NCBI RefSeq assembly: GCF_000379465.1
Contig: NZ_KB905390.1
Location: forward strand, 1 to 64,000
Direction of reading: 5' to 3'
DNA length: 64,000 bases
Source of the DNA: Sciscionella marina DSM 45152
GTDB taxonomy: Bacteria; Actinomycetota; Actinomycetes; Mycobacteriales; Pseudonocardiaceae
Shown: in pieces, positions 8,344 to 16,993 of the stretch
Numbering within the stretch: the stretch's first letter is position 1
Layout of the letters: each line of letters starts with the position of its first letter
Made by a program: the position numbers and the translations under genes
The notes under the pieces: model-generated
What the model was told of the DNA's origin: nothing
What the model saw: only the letters and a program-made list of their open reading frames with translations
The model's database searches: none

Positions 8344-9624
8344 ATGCCCGGCGTGCGCAGCGGAGAACAGCAGAGTTCGGGGCTCGTCCGGCTCGCCGTC
8401 GTCACGGTGCTCGTGGGGCTCGGCGCCGGTGTGGGCGGGACCTGTCTCGCCCTGCTGCTGCACGCCCTGCAGCACCTGGCCTACGGGTATGTGGGCGGTT
8501 CCTTCACCGCGGGCGTGACCTCGGCCGCCTGGCCGCGCAGGCTCATCGTCATGGCGATCGCCGGGCTCATCGCGGGGTTCGGCTGGTGGGCCGTGTACCG
8601 GTTCGGCCGTCCGCTGATCAGCATCGCCAAGGCCGTGCGCAGCGAGGACCCGCGCATGCCCATGCTCACCACGACTTGCCATGCACTGCTGCAGATCGTG
8701 ACCGTCGCGCTCGGTTCGCCGCTCGGCAGGGAGGTCGCACCACGCGAGATCGGGGCGATGTTCGCCGGCTGGCTCACCCGCAGGGCCCGGCTGACCGCCC
8801 GGGAATGCCAGATCCTCGTCGCCTGCGGTGCGGGTGCCGGGCTCGCCGCCGTCTACAACGTGCCCGTCGGCGGGGCCGTGTTCACCCTCGAGGTGCTGCT
8901 CGGAACCTGGTCGGTGCGCGCCGTGCTGCCCGCCGTCGTGACCTCCGTGCTCGCCACCGTGATCTCCTGGATCGGGCTCCCCGACACCCCGCAGTACCAT
9001 CTGCCAGACCTGACCGTCGGCACCTCGCTGGCCATCTGGTCGGTCATCATCGGCCCGATCACCGGCGTGGTCGCCCACGGATTCGCCAAGCTCGCCGCGC
9101 GGGCGCGGAAAAGCGCGCCACACGGCAGACTCATCATGCTGCTCGCCCCGCTCGCCTTCCTCATCGCCGGTGCCCTGTCCATCGCCTTCCCAGAGCTGCT
9201 CGGCAACGGCAAAGGGCCAGTGCAGCTCGCCTTCGACAGCCGGCCCATCCTCGGAGTCGCGGTCGGACTGCTGGTGTTCCGCATCGTCATCGTCGCCCTG
9301 TGCCTGCGCGGCGGAGCCGAAGGCGGACTGCTCACGCCATCACTGGCCAACGGCGCGCTCATGGGCGTCGTGCTCGGCGGAATCTGGGCCGCGATGTGGC
9401 CCGGCCTGTCCATCGGATCCTGCGCCATCGTCGGCGCCACGGCATTCCTGGCCACATCCCAGCGGATGCCCATCACCGCGGTCGTGCTCACCGTCGAATT
9501 CACCAACGCGCCACACCAGCTGCTCGTGCCCATCCTGCTCGCCGTGGCAGGAGCCGCCGCGACCGGTCACCTGTGCGAGCGCCTCGCGACCGCCCGGGAG
9601 AACGCCGCGGTGAAAACGGGCTGA
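8344..9624 (+). CDS. ClC-family chloride channel/transporter
   Basis: About 426 aa with ten or so hydrophobic helices. ClC ion-path motifs are recognisable: G-S-P-L-G-R-E-V-A-P near residues 124-133 (variant of GKxGPxxH/GREGP, keeping the gating glutamate), VPVGGAVFTLEVLLG near 173-187, and GGAEGGLLTPSLANGA near 322-337 (variant of GxFxP). A regulatory CBS tail is absent, as in compact bacterial ClCs. The ATG at 8344 is chosen; GTG at 8353 is an alternative. Whether it is a channel or a Cl-/H+ exchanger cannot be settled from sequence. It stands alone. Confidence 0.87.
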   Translation: MPGVRSGEQQSSGLVRLAVVTVLVGLGAGVGGTCLALLLHALQHLAYGYVGGSFTAGVTSAAWPRRLIVMAIAGLIAGFGWWAVYRFGRPLISIAKAVRSEDPRMPMLTTTCHALLQIVTVALGSPLGREVAPREIGAMFAGWLTRRARLTARECQILVACGAGAGLAAVYNVPVGGAVFTLEVLLGTWSVRAVLPAVVTSVLATVISWIGLPDTPQYHLPDLTVGTSLAIWSVIIGPITGVVAHGFAKLAARARKSAPHGRLIMLLAPLAFLIAGALSIAFPELLGNGKGPVQLAFDSRPILGVAVGLLVFRIVIVALCLRGGAEGGLLTPSLANGALMGVVLGGIWAAMWPGLSIGSCAIVGATAFLATSQRMPITAVVLTVEFTNAPHQLLVPILLAVAGAAATGHLCERLATARENAAVKTG

Positions 9625-9701
9625 CATCTCCTGGTGGACGGGATTCCAGCTTGTGCTCTGACGAATTCCCGGTTGAACGGACGCGGCGATGTGCTCGAGG
9701 A

Positions 9702-9839
9702 CTACATGTAGAACAGCTCGTAGCGATCCGCGTAACCGCCGTCATCATCAGGCGGTAGGTAGCGGTCGAGTTTGAGAACGGTTTCCCCGCTTAGAGGCCC
9801 TAATAGATTGAGTTGCTTTTGAGTCGGTGCCGGTCTCTG
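9702..9839 (-). pseudogene. Possible remnant of a protein C-terminus
   Basis: In the otherwise gene-free stretch 9625-9905, the minus strand has a 46-codon open frame with no start codon. It ends LDRYLPPDDDGGYADRYELF followed by Y-M and a stop. The Asp/Tyr-rich composition reads like real protein rather than noise, and could be the end of a gene whose 5' part was lost, perhaps when the helicase/ESX block was inserted. I recognise no family. The rest of this stretch shows nothing. Confidence 0.25.
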
Positions 9840-9905
9840 TCAGGAACCCTTAGTGGCTGAATTTCGACCTGTCCCGCGATTGTCCGGGAGCCGCAGACTG
9901 TGGTC

Positions 9906-12848
9906 TCATGGGTTGCCTCGTAGCATCGGCGGGATCCAGTTCATGCCGGCTGATTCTAGTTGCCTGATTTGTTGCGCAGTGAGCTTCCCTTTGCGGTACC
10001 TAGCGCGAAGGTCGCGGACCCAGATCCCCAATTGAAGTCCATCTGATGTGCGATACGGCGGCGGGACATCGAGGTTACCGTGTAGCTCCCGATACTGGCG
10101 GCAGGCTTCAATACGGCGCTCCCACTGGTTCCCGCGAGGTTCCCAGATCATGCCGATTTCATCGAGCGCGGTGACCAGCTCGTCCGGAAGCTTACCTTTC
10201 CGATAGCGGTTACGGCGTTCCTGAAGCCAGGATCCAAGGGGGTATCCGTTTTCGGTGCGGTAGCCAGACGGAATATCGAGGTGGCCGTGCTTTTCGAAGA
10301 AGCATCGAGCGGCATTGAGACCGCGATCTCGCTGCACCGTGCTGTCCCACTGCATGCCGAGTTCTTCGAGCGCGGCAATACGTTCGGGTTCGAGCTCGCC
10401 CGTCTGGTAGCGGTGGCGTTGATGCGCGATCCAGCTCTGAAGTAAGAGACCGTCTTCTCGATGTTTCGGACCCGGCATGAGGTGGCCGGTTCGACGGTGG
10501 TAATTACGGGCGGCTTCCAAGCCTTCTTCCCAGGGGATATCAACTCCTAACCAATCGAATCCCAGTTCATCGAGAATGGCCTGTTGCTGAGCCGAGAGCT
10601 TGCCCGCGCGTCGCTGTTGTCGTTGGGCTGAGATCCACCTGGCCAATCGAACCCCGTCTTCAATATGGCCACGTGGTACGTTCACGTGTCCGTGGCGGGC
10701 GTGGAATGCGCGCGCGGCCGCAAGATTGCGATCCCACGGGGTATCAGGACGAGACCAACTTGGATCGAGTTCGTCTAAGGCGTCCCCAACAGCTGGCAGC
10801 AGTATTCCGTTGTTTCGCTCTTCACGCCAACGACGCAACCATGTTCGTAACGGAATTCCATGTTCACGGTGGGCGCGGGGAATCTCCTTGAGACTGCCGA
10901 CATGCTTGTAGTAATCGTGGACGGCCGCAATGACCCGGGCCTGTTTCGGGTGCATCCACAACGGATCAATTGCGTCAAGCTCGTGTACCTGCTCACGGGG
11001 GAGCTTGCCGCGTTCATTTTCGTACCGCTTCGATGCCAGCCAATGTCCGAGGTTCGGGAACTCCGGAACACCTTCATTCGGCCGTACTCCGGCGTGGCCA
11101 TGCTCGAGTCGGTAGGCGTGCAGCACGGCGGTTTTCTCTGCGCGGCGCTCTTCGTCGACGTCCCATCGCACACCGAGCTCGTCGAGTAGTTCTCTCCGTT
11201 CTGCGGGCAATTGGCCCTGCCGACGCAGTGCGCGCTGGCGGCTCAACCATTTGCCAAGTCGATAGCCCGAGCGAGTACGGTATCCGATCTTGGCATCGAG
11301 TTGCCCGTACTGGGCGTAGTACTCGCGCGCCGCAGCAAGCCCGCCCCACCACGGTGGCGATGCGGAGCGCACCAACCGTACCGACAGTGTCTCGGCGAGG
11401 TTCCCCGTCTGGTATTCGTCGGGAAGACTGATCAGGATTCTGCTTGGTAGCTGCGGTTCCTCCGATGAATAGCGGGTGCGACTGCGATCGAGTTCCGCGG
11501 CCAGGGTGTCGTCGTGCGCGCGAAGTGCCCGTACGACCTCCCACAGCGCCTCGTATTCACCGGGATCCCCGACATCGGTCAACGCGTGCGGGTCGTCGGG
11601 CAACAGGATCGGTACCAGGATCGTCGCGGTACCGTGTCCTTCAGGATTGCGGCGCAGTGCTCGGCCAACCGCTTGCACGATATCGACGGTGGAACGTTTC
11701 GCATGCGCGAACACCACAGCGTCAACCGCGGGTATATCGACACCCTCGGAGAGGCACCGCGCGTTGGCAACCACGGTCCACCCATCGGCTGGCGGATGGC
11801 GAAGCTGTTGCATGACCAACTCGCGTTGGCGCACGTTCATTCGTCCTGAGACGTGGTGAGCTCGGAGTTCGCCCGCGGGTCGTGTCCCGTCCGGAGCTTG
11901 ATCAAGCGTGCGTTGCATCGAACGGGCGAACTCGGCCGCTTCATCGATGCGCGGACAGAATGTGATCACCCTCCGCAGACTCCACCTGCGAGCCGCCTGT
12001 GCAAGGGCGAGCTGCACCAGTGTGGTGCGGATCCGCGGCAGTCTCGGATCCAACACTGCGTCCGGATCAGTTCGTCGCAGCATGGCCAGCACATCCGGTC
12101 GTGCTACGCCGATGACTGCCAACCGATAATCATCCAGCCATCCCTCGTCGATGGCCTGGGAGAACCGGTAGTCGAAGCAGACCGCCCCGAACACGTCCGA
12201 ATCGTCCATCGAGAACACGGCTTCATCCCCGTCCTGTTCGGACGAGTCGGAGGCCTGGTCGGTGAGCATCCTCGGTGTTGCGGTCACGTACAAGCGCCGC
12301 GCCGCAGGGAGTTGGGTGTCGTCGTGCACGAGCGCGACGTGTTTGCGGCTGCCCGCGGTGTGGTGCGCCTCGTCAACGGCGAGTAGGTCCGGGCGGCAGC
12401 CCACCAGGCTGAGACCTTCCGCGACTACCTGGGCCGATTGGTGGGTTCCGACCAGCAGGCGTCGCGTGTTCTGGTGCTTACGCAGCCAGGCCTCGACTTC
12501 GTCCGCGTTCGTCGTGACCGGGCACGGCAGGTCGCTGGTATGCACGAACGAGTCCCGCACTCCGATGTCCGAGCACACCGCCATCACCGCATGATCTGGC
12601 GCGTGCTCGGACCACACCGCCAACAGCTGAGCAACCAACGCCAGGGAAGGGCACAGCACCACCACCGTTCCCCACTGCGGGACCAGTCGATCGCTGGCGT
12701 GCACCATCACCAGCGTCTTGCCCGTCCCGCACGCCGCCCGCAACTGCCCACGACCACCACGCCGTAGCCTGGCAACGATCGCATCGACCGCTTCGACCTG
12801 GTACGGGCGTAGCCGAACGCCACCGCCTGGAGCGGAATCTTCTGCCAT
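9906..12848 (-). CDS. DEAD/DEAH helicase with seven helicase-associated (HA) repeats
   Basis: A 980-aa protein. The N-terminal half is an SF2 helicase of the DNA restriction/repair type: Q-like RLRPYQVEAVDAI, motif I CGTGKT near residue 42, motif II DEAH near 160, motif III TATPR near 190, and motif VI region QAVGRALRRNPEG near 390. From about residue 505 to the end are seven tandem repeats of about 65 aa, each with [LI]-x-A-[AV]-x-x-[YF]...HG...G-x-W-[LVI]...R...G-[KE]-L...L...[GD]-[MFVP]-x-W. These match the helicase-associated domain family, thought to bind DNA. No nuclease domain is seen. It lies next to an ESX-type operon in the same orientation. The role is unknown; phage defence or repair are possibilities only. 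Confidence 0.85.
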   Translation of the reverse strand: MAEDSAPGGGVRLRPYQVEAVDAIVARLRRGGRGQLRAACGTGKTLVMVHASDRLVPQWGTVVVLCPSLALVAQLLAVWSEHAPDHAVMAVCSDIGVRDSFVHTSDLPCPVTTNADEVEAWLRKHQNTRRLLVGTHQSAQVVAEGLSLVGCRPDLLAVDEAHHTAGSRKHVALVHDDTQLPAARRLYVTATPRMLTDQASDSSEQDGDEAVFSMDDSDVFGAVCFDYRFSQAIDEGWLDDYRLAVIGVARPDVLAMLRRTDPDAVLDPRLPRIRTTLVQLALAQAARRWSLRRVITFCPRIDEAAEFARSMQRTLDQAPDGTRPAGELRAHHVSGRMNVRQRELVMQQLRHPPADGWTVVANARCLSEGVDIPAVDAVVFAHAKRSTVDIVQAVGRALRRNPEGHGTATILVPILLPDDPHALTDVGDPGEYEALWEVVRALRAHDDTLAAELDRSRTRYSSEEPQLPSRILISLPDEYQTGNLAETLSVRLVRSASPPWWGGLAAAREYYAQYGQLDAKIGYRTRSGYRLGKWLSRQRALRRQGQLPAERRELLDELGVRWDVDEERRAEKTAVLHAYRLEHGHAGVRPNEGVPEFPNLGHWLASKRYENERGKLPREQVHELDAIDPLWMHPKQARVIAAVHDYYKHVGSLKEIPRAHREHGIPLRTWLRRWREERNNGILLPAVGDALDELDPSWSRPDTPWDRNLAAARAFHARHGHVNVPRGHIEDGVRLARWISAQRQQRRAGKLSAQQQAILDELGFDWLGVDIPWEEGLEAARNYHRRTGHLMPGPKHREDGLLLQSWIAHQRHRYQTGELEPERIAALEELGMQWDSTVQRDRGLNAARCFFEKHGHLDIPSGYRTENGYPLGSWLQERRNRYRKGKLPDELVTALDEIGMIWEPRGNQWERRIEACRQYRELHGNLDVPPPYRTSDGLQLGIWVRDLRARYRKGKLTAQQIRQLESAGMNWIPPMLRGNP

Positions 12849-12862
12849 GCCGATGTGTCCAG

Positions 12863-13636
12863 CTACCGGAGGCCGTCCCGCACCTCGTACAGCCGCCCCG
12901 CGAGGTTGTCCGGTCGACCAGCACGTGCGGTGATGTACTCAGATTCTGCTGGTCCGGTCTTGTAGAACATCACTCGTCCGTATTCAGCGTGGTCGATGTA
13001 GTTCGTCAACTCTTCGCTGGCCTGTCGGCGTCCGTGCTTGTTCCGCATGGCGACGTACAGCTGCCCCTTACCAGGCGGATTGCTGCCACGGAGCAGGCGA
13101 GCCAGAAGGCCAGCATCCCCGCTGCGGTTGGCTGTTGCGGGTACCATCACGCTGCCGTTGCTTTGAGGGGAATCCCCGACGACTTCGCTCGCCGGAGCGC
13201 TCGCGGAGCGGAACGCGCCGGTTGGATACTCCGGCAACACCGAGACGAGGGCCTCTGCAGCGTAGTCCGGGGAGACCTGGTTGATCATCACGACGTCCCC
13301 GTCGAGAACCGCGAGATAGGCGTACCGGTCGTGGCAGGCGACGAACACACTGAAGGTCGTTCCGTCCTCGCGCGCTACATACCCGTAGTACTCCAACGGT
13401 GGACCAGAGAGCGCCTGGTACACCCGCTCGAGCTCGTTCGCGAACGCCTCGTCGAACGCACCTCCGCGAAACAACTCCTGGTACGCACCGACCGTTGAGC
13501 GGAGAACCTCGTCGTCGGTCGTGCCTTCGTACAAGGCGAACAACGGTGTCGGCAACTCGCCGACGTCTTCAGCGAAGTCCCAGGTCAACGCGAACGTCGA
13601 AGCAGACAAGTGTAACGGAAACTGGATCCGGCTCAT
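12863..13636 (-). CDS. ESX secretion-associated protein, EspG family
   Basis: A 257-aa soluble protein resembling EspG, the cytosolic chaperone that binds PE/PPE-type substrates of type VII (ESX) secretion. Typical features are the N-terminal strand/helix with LP.PLFALY, a central antiparallel sheet (EYYGYVAREDGTTFSVFVA) and the late segment R-R-Q-A-S-E-E-L-T-N-Y-I-D plus RVMFYKTG. It overlaps the PPE-like gene by 4 bases (ATGA), so translation is coupled, in keeping with a chaperone made with its substrate. It is the last gene of a four-gene operon. Confidence 0.8.
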   Translation of the reverse strand: MSRIQFPLHLSASTFALTWDFAEDVGELPTPLFALYEGTTDDEVLRSTVGAYQELFRGGAFDEAFANELERVYQALSGPPLEYYGYVAREDGTTFSVFVACHDRYAYLAVLDGDVVMINQVSPDYAAEALVSVLPEYPTGAFRSASAPASEVVGDSPQSNGSVMVPATANRSGDAGLLARLLRGSNPPGKGQLYVAMRNKHGRRQASEELTNYIDHAEYGRVMFYKTGPAESEYITARAGRPDNLAGRLYEVRDGLR

Positions 13637-15063
13637 TGATCCGTGGCCGTGTCGCCGATAACCGGTGGCGCGGTCGGATCCAGGTCGCCGACGATCTGGT
13701 TGCCGTGTTCCTCGTGGATCAGGTACGAGGGCGTCTCGTGCTCTTCGTCGTCCTTCTTCTTACCGCCACGTCCACCAGGAGGAACAGCGCCCGAGGAACC
13801 GCCCTTGCCTGCGGCACCAGCGCCTTTCCCAGCGGCTGTGCCTTCCGGTTCCGCGCCGAGTGCTTTGGCCGCGGTGCGGCCACCCGGCTGGGTTCGCTCG
13901 GTCGTTCCCGAGCCCTTGCCGCCGCTACCACTACCGGATTCGGGCTCCTTCAAGCTGCCGCCACGGAACGTGCCGGGCTTCGGTGTGCCGCGCAGCGTCG
14001 ACCCACCGCGCCCACCAGCACCATCTGTGACCGGTGCGAACGGGGGAACTCCGCCACCTCGTGCACCGCCGGTCCCACCCGGACCGGGCGAGAACGGTTC
14101 CCCGCCACCACCTGGGAGACGCGGATCAGCGCCACCGATCGGACCAGGGGCCAACGGTCCACGACTGGGATCAGGTACCGGCCCGTTGCTCGGCGGAGGC
14201 ACGTTCACCGGGCCATTCGACGGCGGAGCCTCCACACTCTGCGCCGAGGTACCGCCAGGAGTACCCACCGACGGAGTCGACCGATTCTTGCCACTCGTGG
14301 ACGGGCCGCTGCCGAGATTCACCCCGCCAGAACCACCGGAGAAGTTGTAGCTCGAGGTCTGCCCACCGCTCGTTGTCGTCGGATCTGGCGAACCCGTGTC
14401 CCCCATAGGTAGCGCTTGAACCTGATTATTTGGAAGGGCCGTGCCCTGGGGGGTGGTGGCGCCCCCATATCCCTTGTATACGTGCTGGTTTGCCTGAGCC
14501 TTATTCTGGTAATCCATCGCCTTGATATCGGCGGGCATACCCACTGCCATGCTGATGGGATCCAGGCCGCCGATTCCGCCGGACGGTGGTTTGTCTGCTA
14601 CGGGGACCACCTTGCTCTTCGCGTCATTAAATGAATCTACTTGTTGACCGATATGGCCGGACGCGAAACCCGAGAACTTGCCCACAGCGTCGAAGTTGTT
14701 CTGGACGTGGCTCATCGCAGCGCGGGCCCGGTCAGCGGCTCCTCCATGCCACCCGGAGTCGAGCTGCTGCTTCGCGGCGTTGATGTGCTGCGAGATTCCC
14801 CCATATGATTTGCCAGCATCACCGTACACGTCTTTAGCCGCTTCATATGTGGGCGTGCCGGGGCCGCCGTGGAAATACTCCCAGATTTCGTGCGGGTCCA
14901 CTCCGCCGACCTTACCGCCCATGAAATGGACTTTCAGGTACTGGCCCGCGGTTTCAATACCTTCTCCGATATCTTCCGCGACCTCTTCGGCGGCATGCCC
15001 GATCGCTTCGCCAGCCTTCGAAAGCCCGTTACCTACCGCTGAAAGGGCGTCGCCCAGTCCCAT
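13633..15063 (-). CDS. PPE-like ESX substrate with Pro/Gly-rich tail
   Basis: 476 aa. The first 190 residues are helical and contain a W-H-G turn (SGWHGGAADRARAAM, near residue 104) like the WxG of ESX substrates. From about residue 230 to 400 the protein is a low-complexity Pro/Gly/Ser region with repeated P-P-S-N-G-P-V segments, then a charged lysine/glutamate end. This is the usual build of PPE-domain proteins in Pseudonocardiaceae. It is translationally coupled to the EspG chaperone gene and is probably its cargo. There is no signal peptide, as expected for ESX export. Confidence 0.72.
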   Translation of the reverse strand: MGLGDALSAVGNGLSKAGEAIGHAAEEVAEDIGEGIETAGQYLKVHFMGGKVGGVDPHEIWEYFHGGPGTPTYEAAKDVYGDAGKSYGGISQHINAAKQQLDSGWHGGAADRARAAMSHVQNNFDAVGKFSGFASGHIGQQVDSFNDAKSKVVPVADKPPSGGIGGLDPISMAVGMPADIKAMDYQNKAQANQHVYKGYGGATTPQGTALPNNQVQALPMGDTGSPDPTTTSGGQTSSYNFSGGSGGVNLGSGPSTSGKNRSTPSVGTPGGTSAQSVEAPPSNGPVNVPPPSNGPVPDPSRGPLAPGPIGGADPRLPGGGGEPFSPGPGGTGGARGGGVPPFAPVTDGAGGRGGSTLRGTPKPGTFRGGSLKEPESGSGSGGKGSGTTERTQPGGRTAAKALGAEPEGTAAGKGAGAAGKGGSSGAVPPGGRGGKKKDDEEHETPSYLIHEEHGNQIVGDLDPTAPPVIGDTATDQ

Positions 15064-15098
15064 GACTACCTCCCGCTCACCATGACGCCTAGCAAATC

Positions 15099-15692
15099 TC
15101 AGCCCGCCGACTTCAACGTCCGCACAACTTCCGTGGCCACCTTGGTTACGGCATCACACGGTTTCACGTCGCCAGAAGGCTGCGAGTAATCGACCGCAAC
15201 AGCTTGATCATCGGAAGCGCCTATTACCACTCGGCAGTCTCCGGGACGTTCCGGTCCTCCGGCTTCGTGCACTACTGGATACCCGTCAATAGGGGGACGA
15301 ACCTCGAAAACAGGAGATTCTTTGCGTTGGGCATAGATATAAGATAGTCCGCCGCCCCCTTGAAGGAATCCAACATCTGCCATGGTGCTAGTAGAACCCA
15401 TCCACGTACATTTGTCTGTAAGTCCCCTCCGGTGCTCCGGCTCGCCTGTTGTGCCAATCCCGAGGGACGCACTGAGTGATTTCAATTGTTCCGGAGTCAG
15501 GGCGCTGCATGGATCTGTTTTGAACTTTTGAGTGTCAAGCGGCTTATCTACGTGGGGAGCGCCATGCAATTCTTTCGTCTGCGAAGGGGATGACTCCGCC
15601 GAGGTAGGCGTGCCCGTGATCGGGTCAGAACACGAAGCAAGAACGAAGGCTGTGGCACCAAGCGCGAGTACTCCCAGTGTAGCGGTACGCAA
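15099..15692 (-). CDS. DUF3558 lipoprotein
   Basis: A 197-aa lipoprotein. The signal peptide ends in the lipobox V-L-A-S-C with the acylated cysteine near residue 21, followed by a Ser/Thr-rich linker. The DUF3558 domain starts at KTDPCSALTPEQLKSL and has conserved cysteines (DPC, DKCTWMG, GDCRV, KPCDAV). Such lipoproteins commonly sit inside ESX-effector operons of Actinobacteria; the job is unknown. It lies 3 bases after the ESX-like small gene and just before the PPE-like gene in one operon. Confidence 0.85.
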   Translation of the reverse strand: MRTATLGVLALGATAFVLASCSDPITGTPTSAESSPSQTKELHGAPHVDKPLDTQKFKTDPCSALTPEQLKSLSASLGIGTTGEPEHRRGLTDKCTWMGSTSTMADVGFLQGGGGLSYIYAQRKESPVFEVRPPIDGYPVVHEAGGPERPGDCRVVIGASDDQAVAVDYSQPSGDVKPCDAVTKVATEVVRTLKSAG

Positions 15693-15695
15693 TGG

Positions 15696-16022
15696 CTACC
15701 CTTTACTCTCGGCCTTATCAAACTTTTGCAGAGTGAGCTTATTTACCAGCTCTGAATTATTGTATGCTTTATCGATGGCAACAAGTTCTGTCAAGGCGTC
15801 AGTTATTTCCTTGAGGCGCGCCTGGTGATTCGCACGGAAAGCATTGTTGGTGTTGACGAGGGCTTGGTGGAATTGACCGGTATAGTCTGAACGCCCGGGC
15901 GGTACCACGTCTTTAAGGGAATCTACATCGCTTTGCATCTTCGTAAGCTTGTTGTAGGCGTCCTGTAGCGTCTTCATCGCGTTCTGCATCGCGGCGCTGT
16001 CGTACTGCATGCTTCCTGGCAT
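15696..16022 (-). CDS. Small helical ESX-like secreted protein
   Basis: A 108-aa, mostly alpha-helical protein with the size and build of WXG100/ESX proteins, though the central W-x-G is missing; the turn is at PPGRSDYTG near residue 44. The annotated start is the ATG at 16022, preceded by GGGAGGG on the minus strand; the frame also opens upstream at 16085. It is the first gene of the ESX-type operon (this gene, DUF3558 lipoprotein, PPE-like, EspG). The operon promoter should lie at 16023-16200. Confidence 0.65.
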   Translation of the reverse strand: MPGSMQYDSAAMQNAMKTLQDAYNKLTKMQSDVDSLKDVVPPGRSDYTGQFHQALVNTNNAFRANHQARLKEITDALTELVAIDKAYNNSELVNKLTLQKFDKAESKG

Positions 16023-16544
16023 CGGGTTCCCTCCCTCGACCAACCGCTTGCGCCTCGTGTTTGGCGAGTGTAGCGGACCTATCACTGGCGTAGTACCGGT
16101 TCTGACAAGTCTCTCGCTTCGGCACTCGGACGCGCGAGGAGGGGCGACGGTTCCGCCGAAGCCGAGACGGCTGGCGATGTCCGTTATGCGCGTTATACAC
16201 AGCTAACCGCGAAGTAAGTCCACCTGTTCGCCACCGAGTTGGGGGATTGACTTGTAGTGGTCGGATTGTCGACCTGGGACAAGGCCGTCTCCGTCGGGCG
16301 GCAGGATGGGGCGCCTAGGCCTGCTTCCTGGAGTCGGCTCGGTGCTGGTGTCGCTTCGGCGTGAGGTTTCGCCGTTGTCATGTGTGGGGGATGACGGCCT
16401 TCCTCTTGGGTTCACATGGGTCATCAGCATGTGCCTGCCGCAGCGTGGCCGAGGGGCGACACACCGCCGCGTCCGGCGCGGCCCGTGCTTGGAAGATCTC
16501 ATCGAACCGACCCCGCGCAAGCCGCCGCGCGTCGGCGTCCACCC

Positions 16545-16730
16545 ATGCCCGCGCAGCGACTGGTCAGCACCGGCGAAGCGGAGAGGGCCGTTGGTGTGCA
16601 CCGCGCCACCCTCGCCCGCTGATGGCATGAAGGACGTGTTGAGCCCGCCTCGTCACCCAAGGAAGCTCGTCACCCTAGGAGGACAGGCTCGCTGGGTGTC
16701 TACCAGCTTCGTCGGGCACTGCAGGGGTAA
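16545..16730 (+). pseudogene. Decayed MerR/excisionase-type HTH protein
   Basis: The frame from ATG 16545 reads RLVSTGEAERAVGVHRATLA, an unmistakable MerR/excisionase-type helix-turn-helix, then hits TGA at 16620. In frame after it come WHEGRVEPA and YQLRRAL, ending at 16730. Family members usually read 'ATLxRWWxEGxVxPA', so the stop most likely replaced a tryptophan codon (TGG to TGA). It sits in 16203-16899, otherwise without a supportable gene, and is probably a relic of a mobile element. Confidence 0.5.
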
Positions 16731-16899
16731 CCAACGAATCGGCACAGCTCGAGCTCTGCAGACACGCACTCGATCAACTCTCTGAACAGCTGCCGCCACC
16801 GGCTCCGAACTGCGCCGCCTCCTCGGCGGCCTGGTCTGAGCTCGCTCGCGCCATCGTCCACAGTGGACGGATGGGGGGCTGGGGCACATGACAGCAGAA

Positions 16900-16955
16900 A
16901 ACGACGGAAGACGCTGCGATCCGTTGAAATTGGTTATCGCAGGTCAACCGTCGTT
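16900..16955. other. Nested inverted repeats downstream of glnA
   Basis: Two concentric stems: outer AACGACGG (16900-16907) with CCGTCGTT (16948-16955), inner CTGCGAT (16914-16920) with ATCGCAG (16936-16942), separated by 6 and 5 unpaired bases. This would fold into one long interrupted hairpin in the 3' region of glnA mRNA, or mark the end of a decayed element. No U tract follows on the glnA strand. Confidence 0.4.
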
Positions 16956-16974
16956 CTCTGAGATTCGCCGCTGG

Positions 16975-16993
16975 TGATCAGCCCGGCTGATCA
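16975..16993 (-). terminator. Hairpin at glnA stop codon
   Basis: A perfect 8-bp stem (TGATCAGC and GCTGATCA) with a CCG loop, overlapping the glnA stop codon. It lacks a U tract, so it may be a U-less actinobacterial terminator or an mRNA-stabilising hairpin rather than a classical terminator. Confidence 0.4.

Noticed and set aside
16203-16889. Several short open frames on both strands
   Set aside because: Only the HTH relic at 16545-16730 has recognisable protein sequence; the others are Arg/Pro-rich noise.
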